A stretch of DNA of 64,000 nt from Miniphocaeibacter sp964345925 (GTDB lineage Bacteria > Bacillota > Clostridia > Tissierellales > Peptoniphilaceae), in the NCBI GenBank assembly GCA_964345925.1, contig CAYFSP010000001.1, positions 96,152 through 160,151 of the forward strand, written 5' to 3'. A model generated the notes under the pieces. It was not told where the DNA came from and ran no database searches. It worked only from the letters and a program-made list of their open reading frames with translations. Of the stretch, positions 36,640 through 45,157 are shown one piece after another. The first letter of the stretch is position 1, and each line of letters starts with the position of its first letter. The position numbers were made by a program, and so were the translations under genes.

Positions 36640-36912
36640 ATGAAAGATCAAAATAATATTAACAATACAGTGATGTTTGAACCTCAAAAAGAAGATTCAA
36701 AATCTATAGAACAGATTTTAAGTACAGTTTATTCTCTTTTAGAAGAAAAGGGATATAAGTCTGTAAACCAAATAATAGGATATATACTATCAGATGATCC
36801 TACTTATATTACAAGTCATGGAAATGCTAGAAATATAATTAGACAAGTTGATAGAGATGATTTACTAGAGGAATTATTAGAATCATATTTAAAAAATAAC
36901 AATATAAAATAG
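36640..36912 (+). CDS. ireB: IreB family regulatory phosphoprotein (UPF0297, YrzL)
   Basis: A 90-residue protein matching UPF0297: 'TVMFEPQKEDSKSIEQILST' and 'YKSVNQIIGYILSDDPTYIT' followed by 'ARNIIRQVDRDDLLEELL'. In Enterococcus IreB is phosphorylated by the IreK Ser/Thr kinase and affects cell-wall stress tolerance. GGAGG precedes the ATG, and the alaS-yrzL-ruvX-yrzB linkage supports the call. Confidence 0.93.
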   Translation: MKDQNNINNTVMFEPQKEDSKSIEQILSTVYSLLEEKGYKSVNQIIGYILSDDPTYITSHGNARNIIRQVDRDDLLEELLESYLKNNNIK

Positions 36913-36913
36913 T

Positions 36914-37864
36914 ATGAAATATAATAAATTAGGAAATACGGGAATAATAGCATCAAATATTTGCTTTGGAAGTTTAACAATGACTCCGTTTCAAAGTAAC
37001 TTATCGATTAAAGAAGGAGCATATCTTATAGAATATGCATTTAACAAGGGAATAAACTTTATAGATACTGCGGAGCTCTATGATAATTATTCATATATAA
37101 GGGAAGCATTAAAAGGATTTAGTAGAAATGATTGTATCATTTCTACTAAATCTTATGCCTGGAATAAGGAACTTGCAGAAAAAGCGTTAGAAGATGCATT
37201 ACGAGAACTCAATACGGATTATATAGATATTTTTCTTATGCATGAGCAAGAATCAGAATATACTATTAAGGGTCATTATGAAGCTTTAGAATATTTTATT
37301 AAAGCAAAGGAAAAAGGGTATATAAGGTCAGTGGGACTTTCTACTCATAGAATATCAGGTGTTAAAGGAGCAAACAAATACAATGAAATAGAGTTAATTC
37401 ATCCTATTCTAAATAAAGATGGTTTAGGAATTGGTGATGGAAATGTTACTGATATGATATCTGCATTAAAAGAATCCAAAAGACTTAGCAAGGGTATTTA
37501 TAGTATGAAGCCTTTAGGCGGAGGGCATTTAATCGATAATATAGAAGAATCTTTTAAATTTTTAAAAAATTTGGATTTTATTGATTCAATTGCTGTTGGT
37601 ATGCAGAGTATTGATGAAATTGAATGTAATATTGCGCTAATCAACAATGAATACTGCTCTAATGATATTATAGATAGATTAAAAAGAAAAGAAAGAAAAT
37701 TGATTATAGAAGAGTACTGTACAGGATGTGGAAACTGTATCGAAAGATGTGGGCAAAATGCTTTGAAACTTATTGATGGAATATCTACAGTGGACAATAG
37801 TAAATGTGTGTTATGTGGGTATTGTGCAACAGTATGTTCGGATTTTTATATAAAGGTGGTATAA
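36914..37864 (+). CDS. Aldo/keto reductase with C-terminal double 4Fe-4S domain
   Basis: A 316-residue protein with an NADPH aldo/keto reductase TIM barrel (N terminus 'LGNTGIIASNICFGSLTMTP', 'NFIDTAELYDNYSYI' and 'DIFLMHEQ') fused to a ferredoxin-like module (two CxxCxxCxxxC sets, 'CTGCGNCIERC' and 'CVLCGYCATVC'). The combination suggests electron transfer between ferredoxin and a carbonyl substrate in an anaerobe; the substrate is unknown. It is inserted in the alaS-ireB-ruvX series, one base after ireB, and its stop overlaps the ruvX ATG. Confidence 0.92.
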   Translation: MKYNKLGNTGIIASNICFGSLTMTPFQSNLSIKEGAYLIEYAFNKGINFIDTAELYDNYSYIREALKGFSRNDCIISTKSYAWNKELAEKALEDALRELNTDYIDIFLMHEQESEYTIKGHYEALEYFIKAKEKGYIRSVGLSTHRISGVKGANKYNEIELIHPILNKDGLGIGDGNVTDMISALKESKRLSKGIYSMKPLGGGHLIDNIEESFKFLKNLDFIDSIAVGMQSIDEIECNIALINNEYCSNDIIDRLKRKERKLIIEEYCTGCGNCIERCGQNALKLIDGISTVDNSKCVLCGYCATVCSDFYIKVV

Positions 37865-38274
37865 TGGAAAGATATATGGGACTAGATGTAGGAGATAAAA
37901 CTATAGGAATAGCTATTAGTGATCCTTTTTTTATTACAGCACAAGGTTATAGTACTATATTTAGAGAAAATCAAAAGAAGGATATAGCTGAAATACTTGA
38001 TATTATAAAAGAACAGAATATTTCAAGAATAATAGTTGGATTGCCTAAAAATATGAACAATACAATTGGTCCCCAAGGTGAAAAAGTATTGAAATTTGCT
38101 GAAAAACTTTCAAATAAATCGAAAATAGATATTGTTTATCAAGATGAAAGATTAACAACGGTTTCAGCAGAAAGAATTTTAATAGAAGGAAATGTAAGTC
38201 GTAAAAAACGAAAAAAACTTATTGATAAAGTTGCTGCAACTTATATTCTACAATCATATCTGGATACCATTTAG
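37864..38274 (+). CDS. ruvX: Putative Holliday junction resolvase / pre-16S rRNA nuclease (YqgF)
   Basis: RNase H-fold protein of the YqgF family, which matures 16S rRNA ends and has been proposed as a junction resolvase. 'MERYMGLDVGDKTIGIAISD' carries the first catalytic Asp, 'IIVGLPKNMNNTIGPQGEKV' and 'VYQDERLTTVSAERILIEG' the others. The ATG at 37864 overlaps the stop of the reductase; an earlier in-frame Met at 37804 would lie inside that gene. 136 residues. Confidence 0.94.
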   Translation: MERYMGLDVGDKTIGIAISDPFFITAQGYSTIFRENQKKDIAEILDIIKEQNISRIIVGLPKNMNNTIGPQGEKVLKFAEKLSNKSKIDIVYQDERLTTVSAERILIEGNVSRKKRKKLIDKVAATYILQSYLDTI

Positions 38275-38282
38275 GAGGATAT

Positions 38283-38531
38283 ATGGATATTATTGAGCTA
38301 TATGATGAAAAGGGAAAAATACATAATTTTAAATTGTTAGATACTTTTGGAATGGATGATACCGATTATGCAGTATTGGTATCAATGGAAGAAAATGATG
38401 ATACAACTTATATTTTTAGAATGAACAAGAGTAATAATGATGAAATTATTTTAGAAGGAATAGAAGACGATTCAGAGTTAAAAGATGCAGTAGAGATATA
38501 TGAAAAGTTAAAAGAAGAGAGTCAACAGTAG
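38283..38531 (+). CDS. DUF1292 protein (YrzB, UPF0473)
   Basis: An 82-residue acidic protein of the YrzB family: 'IIELYDEKGKIHNFKLLDTF' and 'DYAVLVSMEENDDTTYIFRM' with an acidic C terminus. It follows ruvX by eight bases, the standard position. The function is unknown. Confidence 0.9.
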   Translation: MDIIELYDEKGKIHNFKLLDTFGMDDTDYAVLVSMEENDDTTYIFRMNKSNNDEIILEGIEDDSELKDAVEIYEKLKEESQQ

Positions 38532-38542
38532 AAGGAGGATTT

Positions 38543-39076
38543 ATGGAGTTGGAAAGGTTAAGAGAGATTTTAACTAAAAATGGTTATAAAGTAACAAAGC
38601 AAAGAGAAATAATATATGAAGCTTTATTAGATAATGATGAAACTCACTTAAGTCCTGAAGATATCCACGAAATTGCAAGTAAAGAGGATAAGGATTTAGG
38701 AATAGCGACTGTTTATAGAACTTTATTATTATTTGAGGAATTAAATTTAGTATATAAATTAAATTTTGAGGATAATAGATATAGATATGAGATTGTAGCT
38801 GAAGGTGAAAAACATCAACATCATCATTTAATCTGTTCTAAATGCAATAAAGTTCAAGAGGTTAAATTTGACTTACTAGAAAATATGGAAGCTACTATAG
38901 AAGAAATTTATGATTTCAAAATTCAAGATCATATGCTTAAATTTTTTGGACTCTGCTCTGAATGTCAACTAGAAGAAAAAAGACAAGGAGAGTCGAATGG
39001 AAACACAACAAAAAACAATGAAACAAAAGGTAACGCAAAAAAAGACAACACAACAAAGAACGAAAAAACAAAGTAA
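38543..39076 (+). CDS. Fur family metalloregulator with low-complexity tail
   Basis: A Fur/PerR-type winged-helix repressor: 'LTKNGYKVTKQREIIYEALL' and 'GIATVYRTLLLFEELNLVYK' form the DNA-binding part. The metal sites include the His-rich loop 'EKHQHHHLICSKCNKVQEV' and the zinc cysteines 'FFGLCSECQ'. Its metal (Fe, Zn or peroxide sensing) cannot be deduced. The last 25 residues are a Lys/Thr/Asn tail encoded in the region that overlaps the RNase J start by 80 bases in another frame. AAGGAGG precedes the ATG. Confidence 0.92.
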   Translation: MELERLREILTKNGYKVTKQREIIYEALLDNDETHLSPEDIHEIASKEDKDLGIATVYRTLLLFEELNLVYKLNFEDNRYRYEIVAEGEKHQHHHLICSKCNKVQEVKFDLLENMEATIEEIYDFKIQDHMLKFFGLCSECQLEEKRQGESNGNTTKNNETKGNAKKDNTTKNEKTK

Positions 39077-40721
39077 ATTAAAGATTATTCCCTTAGGAGG
39101 AATATCTGAAATTGGGAAAAATATGACAGTAGTCGAATATAATAAAAATATTATTATAGTGGACAGCGGCTTAACATTTCCAGATGAAAATATGCCTGGA
39201 ATTGATTTAGTAATACCTGATACGGATTATTTAGAGAAAAACAGGGATAAAATTAAGGGATTAGTAGTAACTCATGGTCATGAAGACCATATAGGTGCAA
39301 TACCATTTCTGTTAAAAAAATTTGATATTCCAGTATATGCTACTAAATTAACTATAGGTTTAATTAAGAATAAATTAGATGAGCACGGCATTAGTAAAGA
39401 AAATCTACATGAAGTAAAAAAAGGAAAAAGTATTAATTTAGGAGTTTTTTCAGTAGAATTTATTCAAGCTAGTCATAGTATTCCAGATTCAGTATCATTT
39501 TCTATAACAACTCCAGTAGGAGTAATCATATTTACAGGAGATTTTAAAATAGATTTTACACCAATAGATGGTGATGTAATGGACTTAACAAGGCTTGCTG
39601 AGCTCGGTAAAAAAGGCGTATTAGTTCTTTTGGCTGAAAGTACAAATGTTGAAAGACCAGGTTATACATTAAGTGAAAAATCAGTTGGGGAAACATTTAT
39701 AGATTTATTCTCTGAAGCTAAATCCAGAATAGTAGTGGCAACATTTGCTTCAAATGTTCATAGGATACAACAAGTAATTTATGCTGCAGAACATTATGGT
39801 AGAAAAATAGCATTATCTGGTAGATCGATGATAAATATAGTATCAGTAGCTAAAGAATTAGATTATTTGAAGGTTAAAGACGATACTTTTATAGAACTTA
39901 AGGATATTAATAAATACGATGGTAATAAAATTGTGCTTTTAACTACAGGAAGTCAAGGGGAACCAATGAGTGCCTTAACTAGAATGGCATATGGTGAACA
40001 TAGAAAAGTCCAACTTGTTCCAGAGGATACAGTAATTATATCTGCATCTCCAATACCAGGAAATGAAAAGACAGTATTTTCAATAATTAATAAGCTTACG
40101 GAAATAGGGGTTAATATAATATATGATTCATTAGCAGATGTACATGTTTCAGGACATGCATGTCAAGAGGAGTTAAAATTGATTCATACATTGATAAAAC
40201 CTAAATTTTTCATTCCTATACATGGTGAATATAGACATTTAAAAAAACACGCTGAACTTGCAGAGAGTTTAGGAATGGATAGGAAGAATATATTTGTAGG
40301 TAGAAATGGAAATACTTATGAATTTACAAAAAAATCTGGAAGATTGATAGAAACGGATTTTGCTGGAAATATATTAGTAGATGGCTTAGGAATCGGTGAT
40401 GTAGGTAATATAGTCCTAAGGGATAGAAGACATCTTTCAGAAGATGGATTAATAGTAGTGGTTATAACAATTAATAAGGATACAGGTACAATACTTGCAG
40501 AACCAGATATTATTTCTAGAGGTTTTGTTTATGTTAAAGAAAATACCGATTTAATGACAGACGCTAAATTAGTAGTTGAAAAAACATTAAATTCATGTAG
40601 AAATGATAATATTAAAGATTGGTCTACTATAAAAAATAGCGTTAGAGAGGATTTAAAAAGATTTATATTTGGTCAAATTAAGAGAAAACCAATGATATTA
40701 CCTGTAATAATAGAAGCGTAG
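38997..40721 (+). CDS. rnj: Ribonuclease J
   Basis: 5'-to-3' exoribonuclease and endonuclease of the metallo-beta-lactamase/beta-CASP fold, central to mRNA turnover and rRNA maturation. The motif 'VTHGHEDHIGAIPFLL' holds the zinc ligands; 'FTGDFKIDFTP', 'ALSGRSMINI' and 'ISASPIPGNE' are beta-CASP segments, and 'HVSGHACQEEL' and 'PIHGEYRHL' follow. The first 25 residues are Lys/Thr/Gln-rich and overlap the Fur tail; GGAG at 38986-38990 supports this start. 574 residues. No second RNase J is seen here. Confidence 0.94.
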   Translation: METQQKTMKQKVTQKKTTQQRTKKQSKLKIIPLGGISEIGKNMTVVEYNKNIIIVDSGLTFPDENMPGIDLVIPDTDYLEKNRDKIKGLVVTHGHEDHIGAIPFLLKKFDIPVYATKLTIGLIKNKLDEHGISKENLHEVKKGKSINLGVFSVEFIQASHSIPDSVSFSITTPVGVIIFTGDFKIDFTPIDGDVMDLTRLAELGKKGVLVLLAESTNVERPGYTLSEKSVGETFIDLFSEAKSRIVVATFASNVHRIQQVIYAAEHYGRKIALSGRSMINIVSVAKELDYLKVKDDTFIELKDINKYDGNKIVLLTTGSQGEPMSALTRMAYGEHRKVQLVPEDTVIISASPIPGNEKTVFSIINKLTEIGVNIIYDSLADVHVSGHACQEELKLIHTLIKPKFFIPIHGEYRHLKKHAELAESLGMDRKNIFVGRNGNTYEFTKKSGRLIETDFAGNILVDGLGIGDVGNIVLRDRRHLSEDGLIVVVITINKDTGTILAEPDIISRGFVYVKENTDLMTDAKLVVEKTLNSCRNDNIKDWSTIKNSVREDLKRFIFGQIKRKPMILPVIIEA

Positions 40722-40729
40722 GTGAAGAG

Positions 40730-41059
40730 ATGGATTTAAATTTAAAGGCTAAAGAATTAGGAAGACTTTTAGCAAAAAGTGATAATTTTGTTGAATATAA
40801 GGAACTTTATAATAGAGTATATAAAGATGAAAAACATAAAGATATGATAGATGACTTTAGAAAAAAAGTTATGGAGTATCAAATGAATTATGTTAGTCAA
40901 GGAAAAGAATCTGAAGAAGAGGTAAAAAAGTTGGAAAATTTGCAAAATATATTGATGATGAATCAAGATGTTGCAAAATTTTTAATGGCTGAAGCCAATT
41001 TTTCAATGGATTTAAAATCTGTTTATGATGCTTTAGAAGAAGAGATTAAGCTAGATTAA
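40730..41059 (+). CDS. YlbF family protein
   Basis: A 109-residue all-helical protein of the YlbF/YmcA family ('AKELGRLLAKSDNFVEYKEL', 'MNYVSQGKESEEEVKKLENL'). In Bacillus, YlbF with YmcA and YaaT forms a complex that affects RNase Y and sporulation/competence. No YmcA or YaaT gene is in the window. It sits between RNase J and trmR, with the stop almost touching the next ATG. Confidence 0.88.
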   Translation: MDLNLKAKELGRLLAKSDNFVEYKELYNRVYKDEKHKDMIDDFRKKVMEYQMNYVSQGKESEEEVKKLENLQNILMMNQDVAKFLMAEANFSMDLKSVYDALEEEIKLD

Positions 41060-41060
41060 T

Positions 41061-41705
41061 ATGATAATTGATGAAGATGTACAATCTTATATAAGAAATA
41101 TTTCCAAGACTAGTAATAAATATCTTTTAGAAATGGAAGAATTTGCATTAGATAATAATGTGCCGATTATTGAACCTGAGGTTAGAAAGTTTTTAGATAT
41201 TATTTTAAGAATAAAAAAGCCAGTTAAAATTCTTGAAATAGGTACAGCAATAGGTTACTCTGCTATTGTAATGAAGATGGCATCAGAAAAATCTAAAATA
41301 ACCACAATAGAAATCAGTGAAGAGAAATTTTTAAAAGCTAAAGAAAATATTGAAAAATTTGGATTTAAAAAGGATATTCACTGTATACTAGGTGATGCAG
41401 ATGAAGTATTGGATATATTAGATGATGAATATGATTTGATATTTCTAGATGCAGCAAAAGGACAGTATATTAATTTCTTTGAAAAATCTATTTCTAAATT
41501 AAAAAAAGATGGCCTTTTGATTTCGGATAATATTTTATTTAGAGGAATGGTTGCAAAAGAAGAGTTTAGAAACAATCGACATAGAAAGATTACAATAGTA
41601 AAAAGATTGGAAGAATATATAGAAATATTATTTAAAGATGAAAGATTAATAACATCTATAGTTCCAATAGATGATGGTATGACAATAACTTATAAAAAAA
41701 ATTAG
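41061..41705 (+). CDS. trmR: tRNA 5-hydroxyuridine methyltransferase TrmR (YrrM)
   Basis: A 214-residue SAM-dependent O-methyltransferase of the YrrM family: 'ILEIGTAIGYSAIVMKMA' is motif I, 'IFLDAAKGQYINFFEKSI' is the Asp/metal motif. In Bacillus TrmR converts 5-hydroxyuridine-34 to 5-methoxyuridine in tRNA. The following U32 gene makes the hydroxylated precursor, a functional pair. A terminator lies between the two, so they are not one simple transcript. Confidence 0.88.
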   Translation: MIIDEDVQSYIRNISKTSNKYLLEMEEFALDNNVPIIEPEVRKFLDIILRIKKPVKILEIGTAIGYSAIVMKMASEKSKITTIEISEEKFLKAKENIEKFGFKKDIHCILGDADEVLDILDDEYDLIFLDAAKGQYINFFEKSISKLKKDGLLISDNILFRGMVAKEEFRNNRHRKITIVKRLEEYIEILFKDERLITSIVPIDDGMTITYKKN

Positions 41706-41736
41706 TAAAGAGTTTTTAAATTAATATTTTGTTTAG

Positions 41737-41786
41737 AAAATAATAGTATTTGTGGAATTATTCCAAGTAAATACTATTATTTTTTA
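41737..41786 (+). terminator. Terminator after trmR
   Basis: Arms AAAATAATAGTATTT (41737-41751) and AAATACTATTATTTT (41769-41783), with a smaller nested hairpin TGGAATTATTCCA in the loop, then a T-rich tail. Confidence 0.85.
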
Positions 41787-41820
41787 TTAAAAGAATAACA
41801 AGTTTATTATAAACTTATTT

Positions 41821-41847
41821 ATAGTATAATGTATTAGGATATACTAT
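41821..41847 (+). promoter_or_regulatory. Promoter of the U32 gene with overlapping inverted repeat
   Basis: A perfect TATAAT at 41825-41830 lies 35 bases before the TTG start. An inverted repeat ATAGTATA (41821-41828) / TATACTAT (41840-41847) covers the -10 and the predicted start of transcription, so it may be an operator. The -35 is weak. Confidence 0.55.
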
Positions 41848-41864
41848 AAATGTAGGGGGATATT

Positions 41865-43085
41865 TTGAAAAAAGTTGAATTACTAGCTCCAGCAGGAGAT
41901 TTAGAAAAATTAAAAATAGCAATCGATTATGGTGCAGATGCAGTTTATTTAGCAGGAGAAGCATTTGGAATGCGTAAAGCATCTAAAAACTTTGATGAAC
42001 AGCAGTTAATAGAAGGAGTAGAGTTTGCCCATAGTAAAGGTAAAAAAATATATATAACTTTAAATATAATACCTCATAATGAGGATTTAATAGGGTTAGA
42101 AGAATATGTAGAGTTTTTAGCTCGTATAAATGTTGATGCGTTAATAGTTTCAGATCCTGGAATCTATTCCATTGTGCGTTCTGTAAATAAAGAAATAGAA
42201 GTACATCTTTCGACTCAAGCATCTGTTACAAATTATGAGACAGTAAAATTTTGGAATGATTTAGGAGTTAAGAGAATAGTACTTGCAAGAGAATTATCTT
42301 TAAAGGAAATTAAAGAAATTAAAGCAAATGTACCGGATATGGACTTAGAGGTATTTGTACATGGTGCAATGTGTATTTCATATTCAGGTAGATGTTTATT
42401 GAGTAACTACATGACAGGTAGAGATGCCAACAGAGGGGATTGTGCTCAAGCATGTAGATGGAAGTATAATTTAGTTGAAGAAAAAAGACCCGGAGAGTAT
42501 TATCCTATCGAAGAAACAGAAGATGGAACTTTTATATATAACTCAAAGGATTTATGTATGATTGATTCATTGGAGGATTTGATAAATTCAGGAGTAGATA
42601 GCCTTAAAATAGAGGGTAGGGTAAAGACACAATACTATGTTGCAACAGTAATAAGAAGTTATAGACTTGCTATTGATGCATATTATAATGGTACTTATAC
42701 GAAGGAGCTTGCAGACTATCTATTAAATGAAATAAGAAAATCAAGCCATAGAGATTTTACTAAAGGATTTTTCTACAATAAACCTACGGAAGAAGACCAA
42801 CTATATACTTCTAGTTCATATACTAGAAATTATGACTTTGTAGGAATTGTTTTAGACTATGACAAAGATAATAAAATAGCTACAATTGAACAGAGAAATA
42901 GAATATTTAAAGGAGACATCTTAGAGGTATTTGGTCCTGAAAAAGAATTTTTTGAATTTGAAGTAGGAACTATGCTAAATGGAAAGGGAGAAGAAGTTGA
43001 AGTTGTTCCAAGAGCTAGAGAAATATTTGAAACAAAAATAGATCATTCTATAAAGCCTGGATATTTACTAAGAAAAAAACTTTAA
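41865..43085 (+). CDS. trhP: U32 family protein, tRNA 5-hydroxyuridine modification (TrhP type)
   Basis: A 406-residue peptidase-U32 family protein. Homologues TrhP/RlhA hydroxylate RNA uridine or cytidine using prephenate-dependent chemistry rather than acting as proteases. 'KVELLAPAGDLEKLKIAIDY' and 'GADAVYLAGEAFGMRKAS' open the protein; the cysteines of the iron-sulfur site are in 'MCISYSGRCLLSNY' and 'GDCAQACRWKY'. The start is TTG 41865 after GGGGGA. TrmR lies directly upstream, which supports a role in tRNA wobble U34 hydroxylation. No second YrrN-like copy is present. Confidence 0.88.
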   Translation: MKKVELLAPAGDLEKLKIAIDYGADAVYLAGEAFGMRKASKNFDEQQLIEGVEFAHSKGKKIYITLNIIPHNEDLIGLEEYVEFLARINVDALIVSDPGIYSIVRSVNKEIEVHLSTQASVTNYETVKFWNDLGVKRIVLARELSLKEIKEIKANVPDMDLEVFVHGAMCISYSGRCLLSNYMTGRDANRGDCAQACRWKYNLVEEKRPGEYYPIEETEDGTFIYNSKDLCMIDSLEDLINSGVDSLKIEGRVKTQYYVATVIRSYRLAIDAYYNGTYTKELADYLLNEIRKSSHRDFTKGFFYNKPTEEDQLYTSSSYTRNYDFVGIVLDYDKDNKIATIEQRNRIFKGDILEVFGPEKEFFEFEVGTMLNGKGEEVEVVPRAREIFETKIDHSIKPGYLLRKKL

Positions 43086-43130
43086 GTAATATGACTTCAA
43101 TAGCTATTTCTTTAAAATAAGGAGTATGTA

Positions 43131-43886
43131 ATGGGAAATGTATTTGTTCAGTCTGTTGATAGAGCATTTAGAATATTAGAGTATATTTCATCAAAGAATG
43201 GTGCTGGAGTATCGGAAATTTCTAGAGAACTGGATATAAATAAAAGTACTGTTTTTGGATTAATAAAAACCTTGGAAACACTTGGATATCTTACACAGAG
43301 CAGTAAAGGTAGTAAATATTTATTATCTTATAAATTTTATTCTTTATCCAGCAAATCTGTTAATAGTTTACCAGTTATTGATGCAATAAAGCCATATCTT
43401 TTAGAGCTTAACAATAAATATAAAGAAACTGTCCATTTAGTTATTGGAACTGAAGGATCAATAATATATATTGATAAACTTGATGGTACACAGTCAATTT
43501 CTGTTTTTACTAAAATAGGATCTGAATTGCCATTACATTGCACAGGTGTTGGTAAAGCAATACTAGCATTGAGGGAAAATGAACAAGTCAACAAATATAT
43601 AGATTCTTATGGTTTAAAAACCTATACAAAAAATACAATTACAAATAAATATAAACTATTAGATGAAATATATGATATTAGGGAAAAGGGATACAGTATA
43701 GATAATGAAGAAACACAAAATGATTTGTATTGTATAGCAGTTGGATTTAAAACAGAAAAGGAAGAATATGCTCTTAGCATATCCATTCCTAAATTTAGAA
43801 TAGACAAAGATTTAGAAAAAAAAATAATAGATGATTTATTGATTATTAAAAAGAAATTAAAAAAAATTTTATTCAATTTAATTTGA
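43131..43886 (+). CDS. IclR family transcriptional regulator
   Basis: A 251-residue IclR-type regulator with N-terminal winged helix ('VDRAFRILEYISSKNGAGVS', 'LDINKSTVFGLIKTLETLGY') and C-terminal effector-binding domain ('LPLHCTGVGKAILALRENEQ', 'GYSIDNEETQNDLYCIAVGF'). IclR proteins often govern aromatic catabolism. It is intact and sits immediately before the meta-cleavage genes in the same direction; a palindrome at 43916-43933 in front of the dioxygenase gene is a possible operator. Control of the pathway is inferred. Confidence 0.9.
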   Translation: MGNVFVQSVDRAFRILEYISSKNGAGVSEISRELDINKSTVFGLIKTLETLGYLTQSSKGSKYLLSYKFYSLSSKSVNSLPVIDAIKPYLLELNNKYKETVHLVIGTEGSIIYIDKLDGTQSISVFTKIGSELPLHCTGVGKAILALRENEQVNKYIDSYGLKTYTKNTITNKYKLLDEIYDIREKGYSIDNEETQNDLYCIAVGFKTEKEEYALSISIPKFRIDKDLEKKIIDDLLIIKKKLKKILFNLI

Positions 43887-43933
43887 CAATTTTAAATTAT
43901 ATTATGCTATAAAAGTACAAATAGTTATTTGTA
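43883..43933 (+). promoter_or_regulatory. Promoter/operator region before the dioxygenase gene
   Basis: TTGACA (43883-43888) and an extended -10-like TGCTATAAA (43905-43913) are followed directly by a perfect palindrome TACAAATA-GT-TATTTGTA (43916-43933). The spacing (19) is long. The palindrome is placed where a repressor would block elongation or open complex formation. The rest of the interval up to the dioxygenase start has no other clear signal beyond AAGGAGG before the ATG. Confidence 0.5.
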
Positions 43934-44055
43934 TTTTTATAGTAATAAATGAGAACATAGTGCTATATTACAGCACCAATTACTTAAAAAATGAAATACC
44001 TATTTAAGAATGAATTATAGTAATTTATGTATTAAAATTAAAGGAGGATAAGAGT

Positions 44056-44979
44056 ATGGCTATTACAGGAATTTTACGAACAGGTTTAATACAAATCAAA
44101 GTCTTAGACTTTGAAGAGTCATTAGTCCATTATAGAGATCGAGTTGGACTTGATGTAGTTGGGAATATTGATGAAGATAGATTTATGATGAAAGCTTATG
44201 ATGAATTTGATCATCATTCTGTAGTTTTACACAGATCAGATACAGCAGGGATTGACTTTATAGCTTTTAAGGCAGATAATCAAAAAACCATAGATGGTAT
44301 TATAAAAAAAACAAAAGAAGAATATGAATTTAATTATGAAATAATGAGCGACCAACCTGGATTTGGAGAAATTCATACATTTACAGTGTCAACAGGACAT
44401 AAAATTGGTATTTATCATGAAGTAGAATTAGCTGAAGATGGTCCTATGATAGAGAATCCTCATTTATGGAAAGTAGAACCTAGAGGTATGTCTGTTACTC
44501 ATTTTGATCATGCATTACTTTATGGACCAGATCAAGCTACAACGGTAAAATGGTTAAATGAAGTATTGGGATTGTCTATAACAGAAGTATTATATCAAGA
44601 AAATAGTAAAAAACATCTATGTACATGGATGTCAGCTAATACTAGAGGTCATGATATTGCTGTTCTAGAGTTTCCAGAACCTAATAAATTACATCATTTG
44701 TCTTTTCATTTATAAGACTGGGATGCAATAGGACATGCTGCTGATATTATGGCTAGATACAATATAAAAATAGATGCTGGCCCTATGCGACATGGTGTTA
44801 CAAGAGGAAAGACTATTTATTTCTTTGATCCATCAGGAAATAGAAATGAAACATTTGCTGGAGGATATGAATACTTCCCAGATCACCCTGTAAGAGTTTG
44901 GGATTATGAACAAGCAGGAGCAGGAATATTTTATTATGATAAATCTTTAAATGATAGATTTTTATCAGTATATAGTTAA
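44056..44979 (+). pseudogene. Catechol 2,3-dioxygenase-like extradiol dioxygenase, in-frame TAA
   Basis: Vicinal-oxygen-chelate (type I) extradiol dioxygenase that would cleave a catechol ring next to the hydroxyls with O2. Iron ligands are visible: His152 ('THFDHALLYGP'), His214 ('KLHHLSFHL') and Glu265 ('GNRNETFAGGY'). A TAA at 44713-44715 interrupts codon 220 between the second and third ligands; the frame then continues unchanged ('DWDAIGHAADIMARYNIKI'). One substitution from GAA (Glu) would explain it. The truncated protein would lack Glu265 and be inactive. Apart from this the gene is complete, 307 codons, with AAGGAGG before the ATG. It is O2-dependent, which is odd for a presumed anaerobe. 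Confidence 0.9.
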
Positions 44980-45000
44980 TATATAATTAAGGAGGTAATT
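44946..45000 (+). repeat. Left copy of exact 55-base duplication flanking the N gap
   Basis: Bases 44946-45000 are identical to 45101-45155. It comprises the last codons of the dioxygenase gene and the AAGGAGG of the next one. It is best explained as overlapping contig ends. Confidence 0.95.
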
Positions 45001-45100
45001 NNNNNNNNNNNNNNNNNNNNNNNNNNNNNNNNNNNNNNNNNNNNNNNNNNNNNNNNNNNNNNNNNNNNNNNNNNNNNNNNNNNNNNNNNNNNNNNNNNNN
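45001..45100. other. Assembly gap of 100 N, probably spurious
   Basis: Exactly 100 N. The two flanks share an identical 55-base sequence. If the ends are merged, the dioxygenase stop is followed by AAGGAGG and the hydrolase start with no missing gene. Confidence 0.97.
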
Positions 45101-45155
45101 TTTAAATGATAGATTTTTATCAGTATATAGTTAATATATAATTAAGGAGGTAATT
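45101..45155 (+). repeat. Right copy of exact 55-base duplication flanking the N gap
   Basis: Identical to 44946-45000. The hydrolase start codon TTG follows three bases later. Confidence 0.95.
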
Positions 45156-45157
45156 TT

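Noticed and set aside
44946..45155. Real direct repeat such as an insertion-sequence target duplication
   Set aside because: 55 bases is far too long for a target duplication, and it abuts the N run on both sides, as expected of contig-end overlap.
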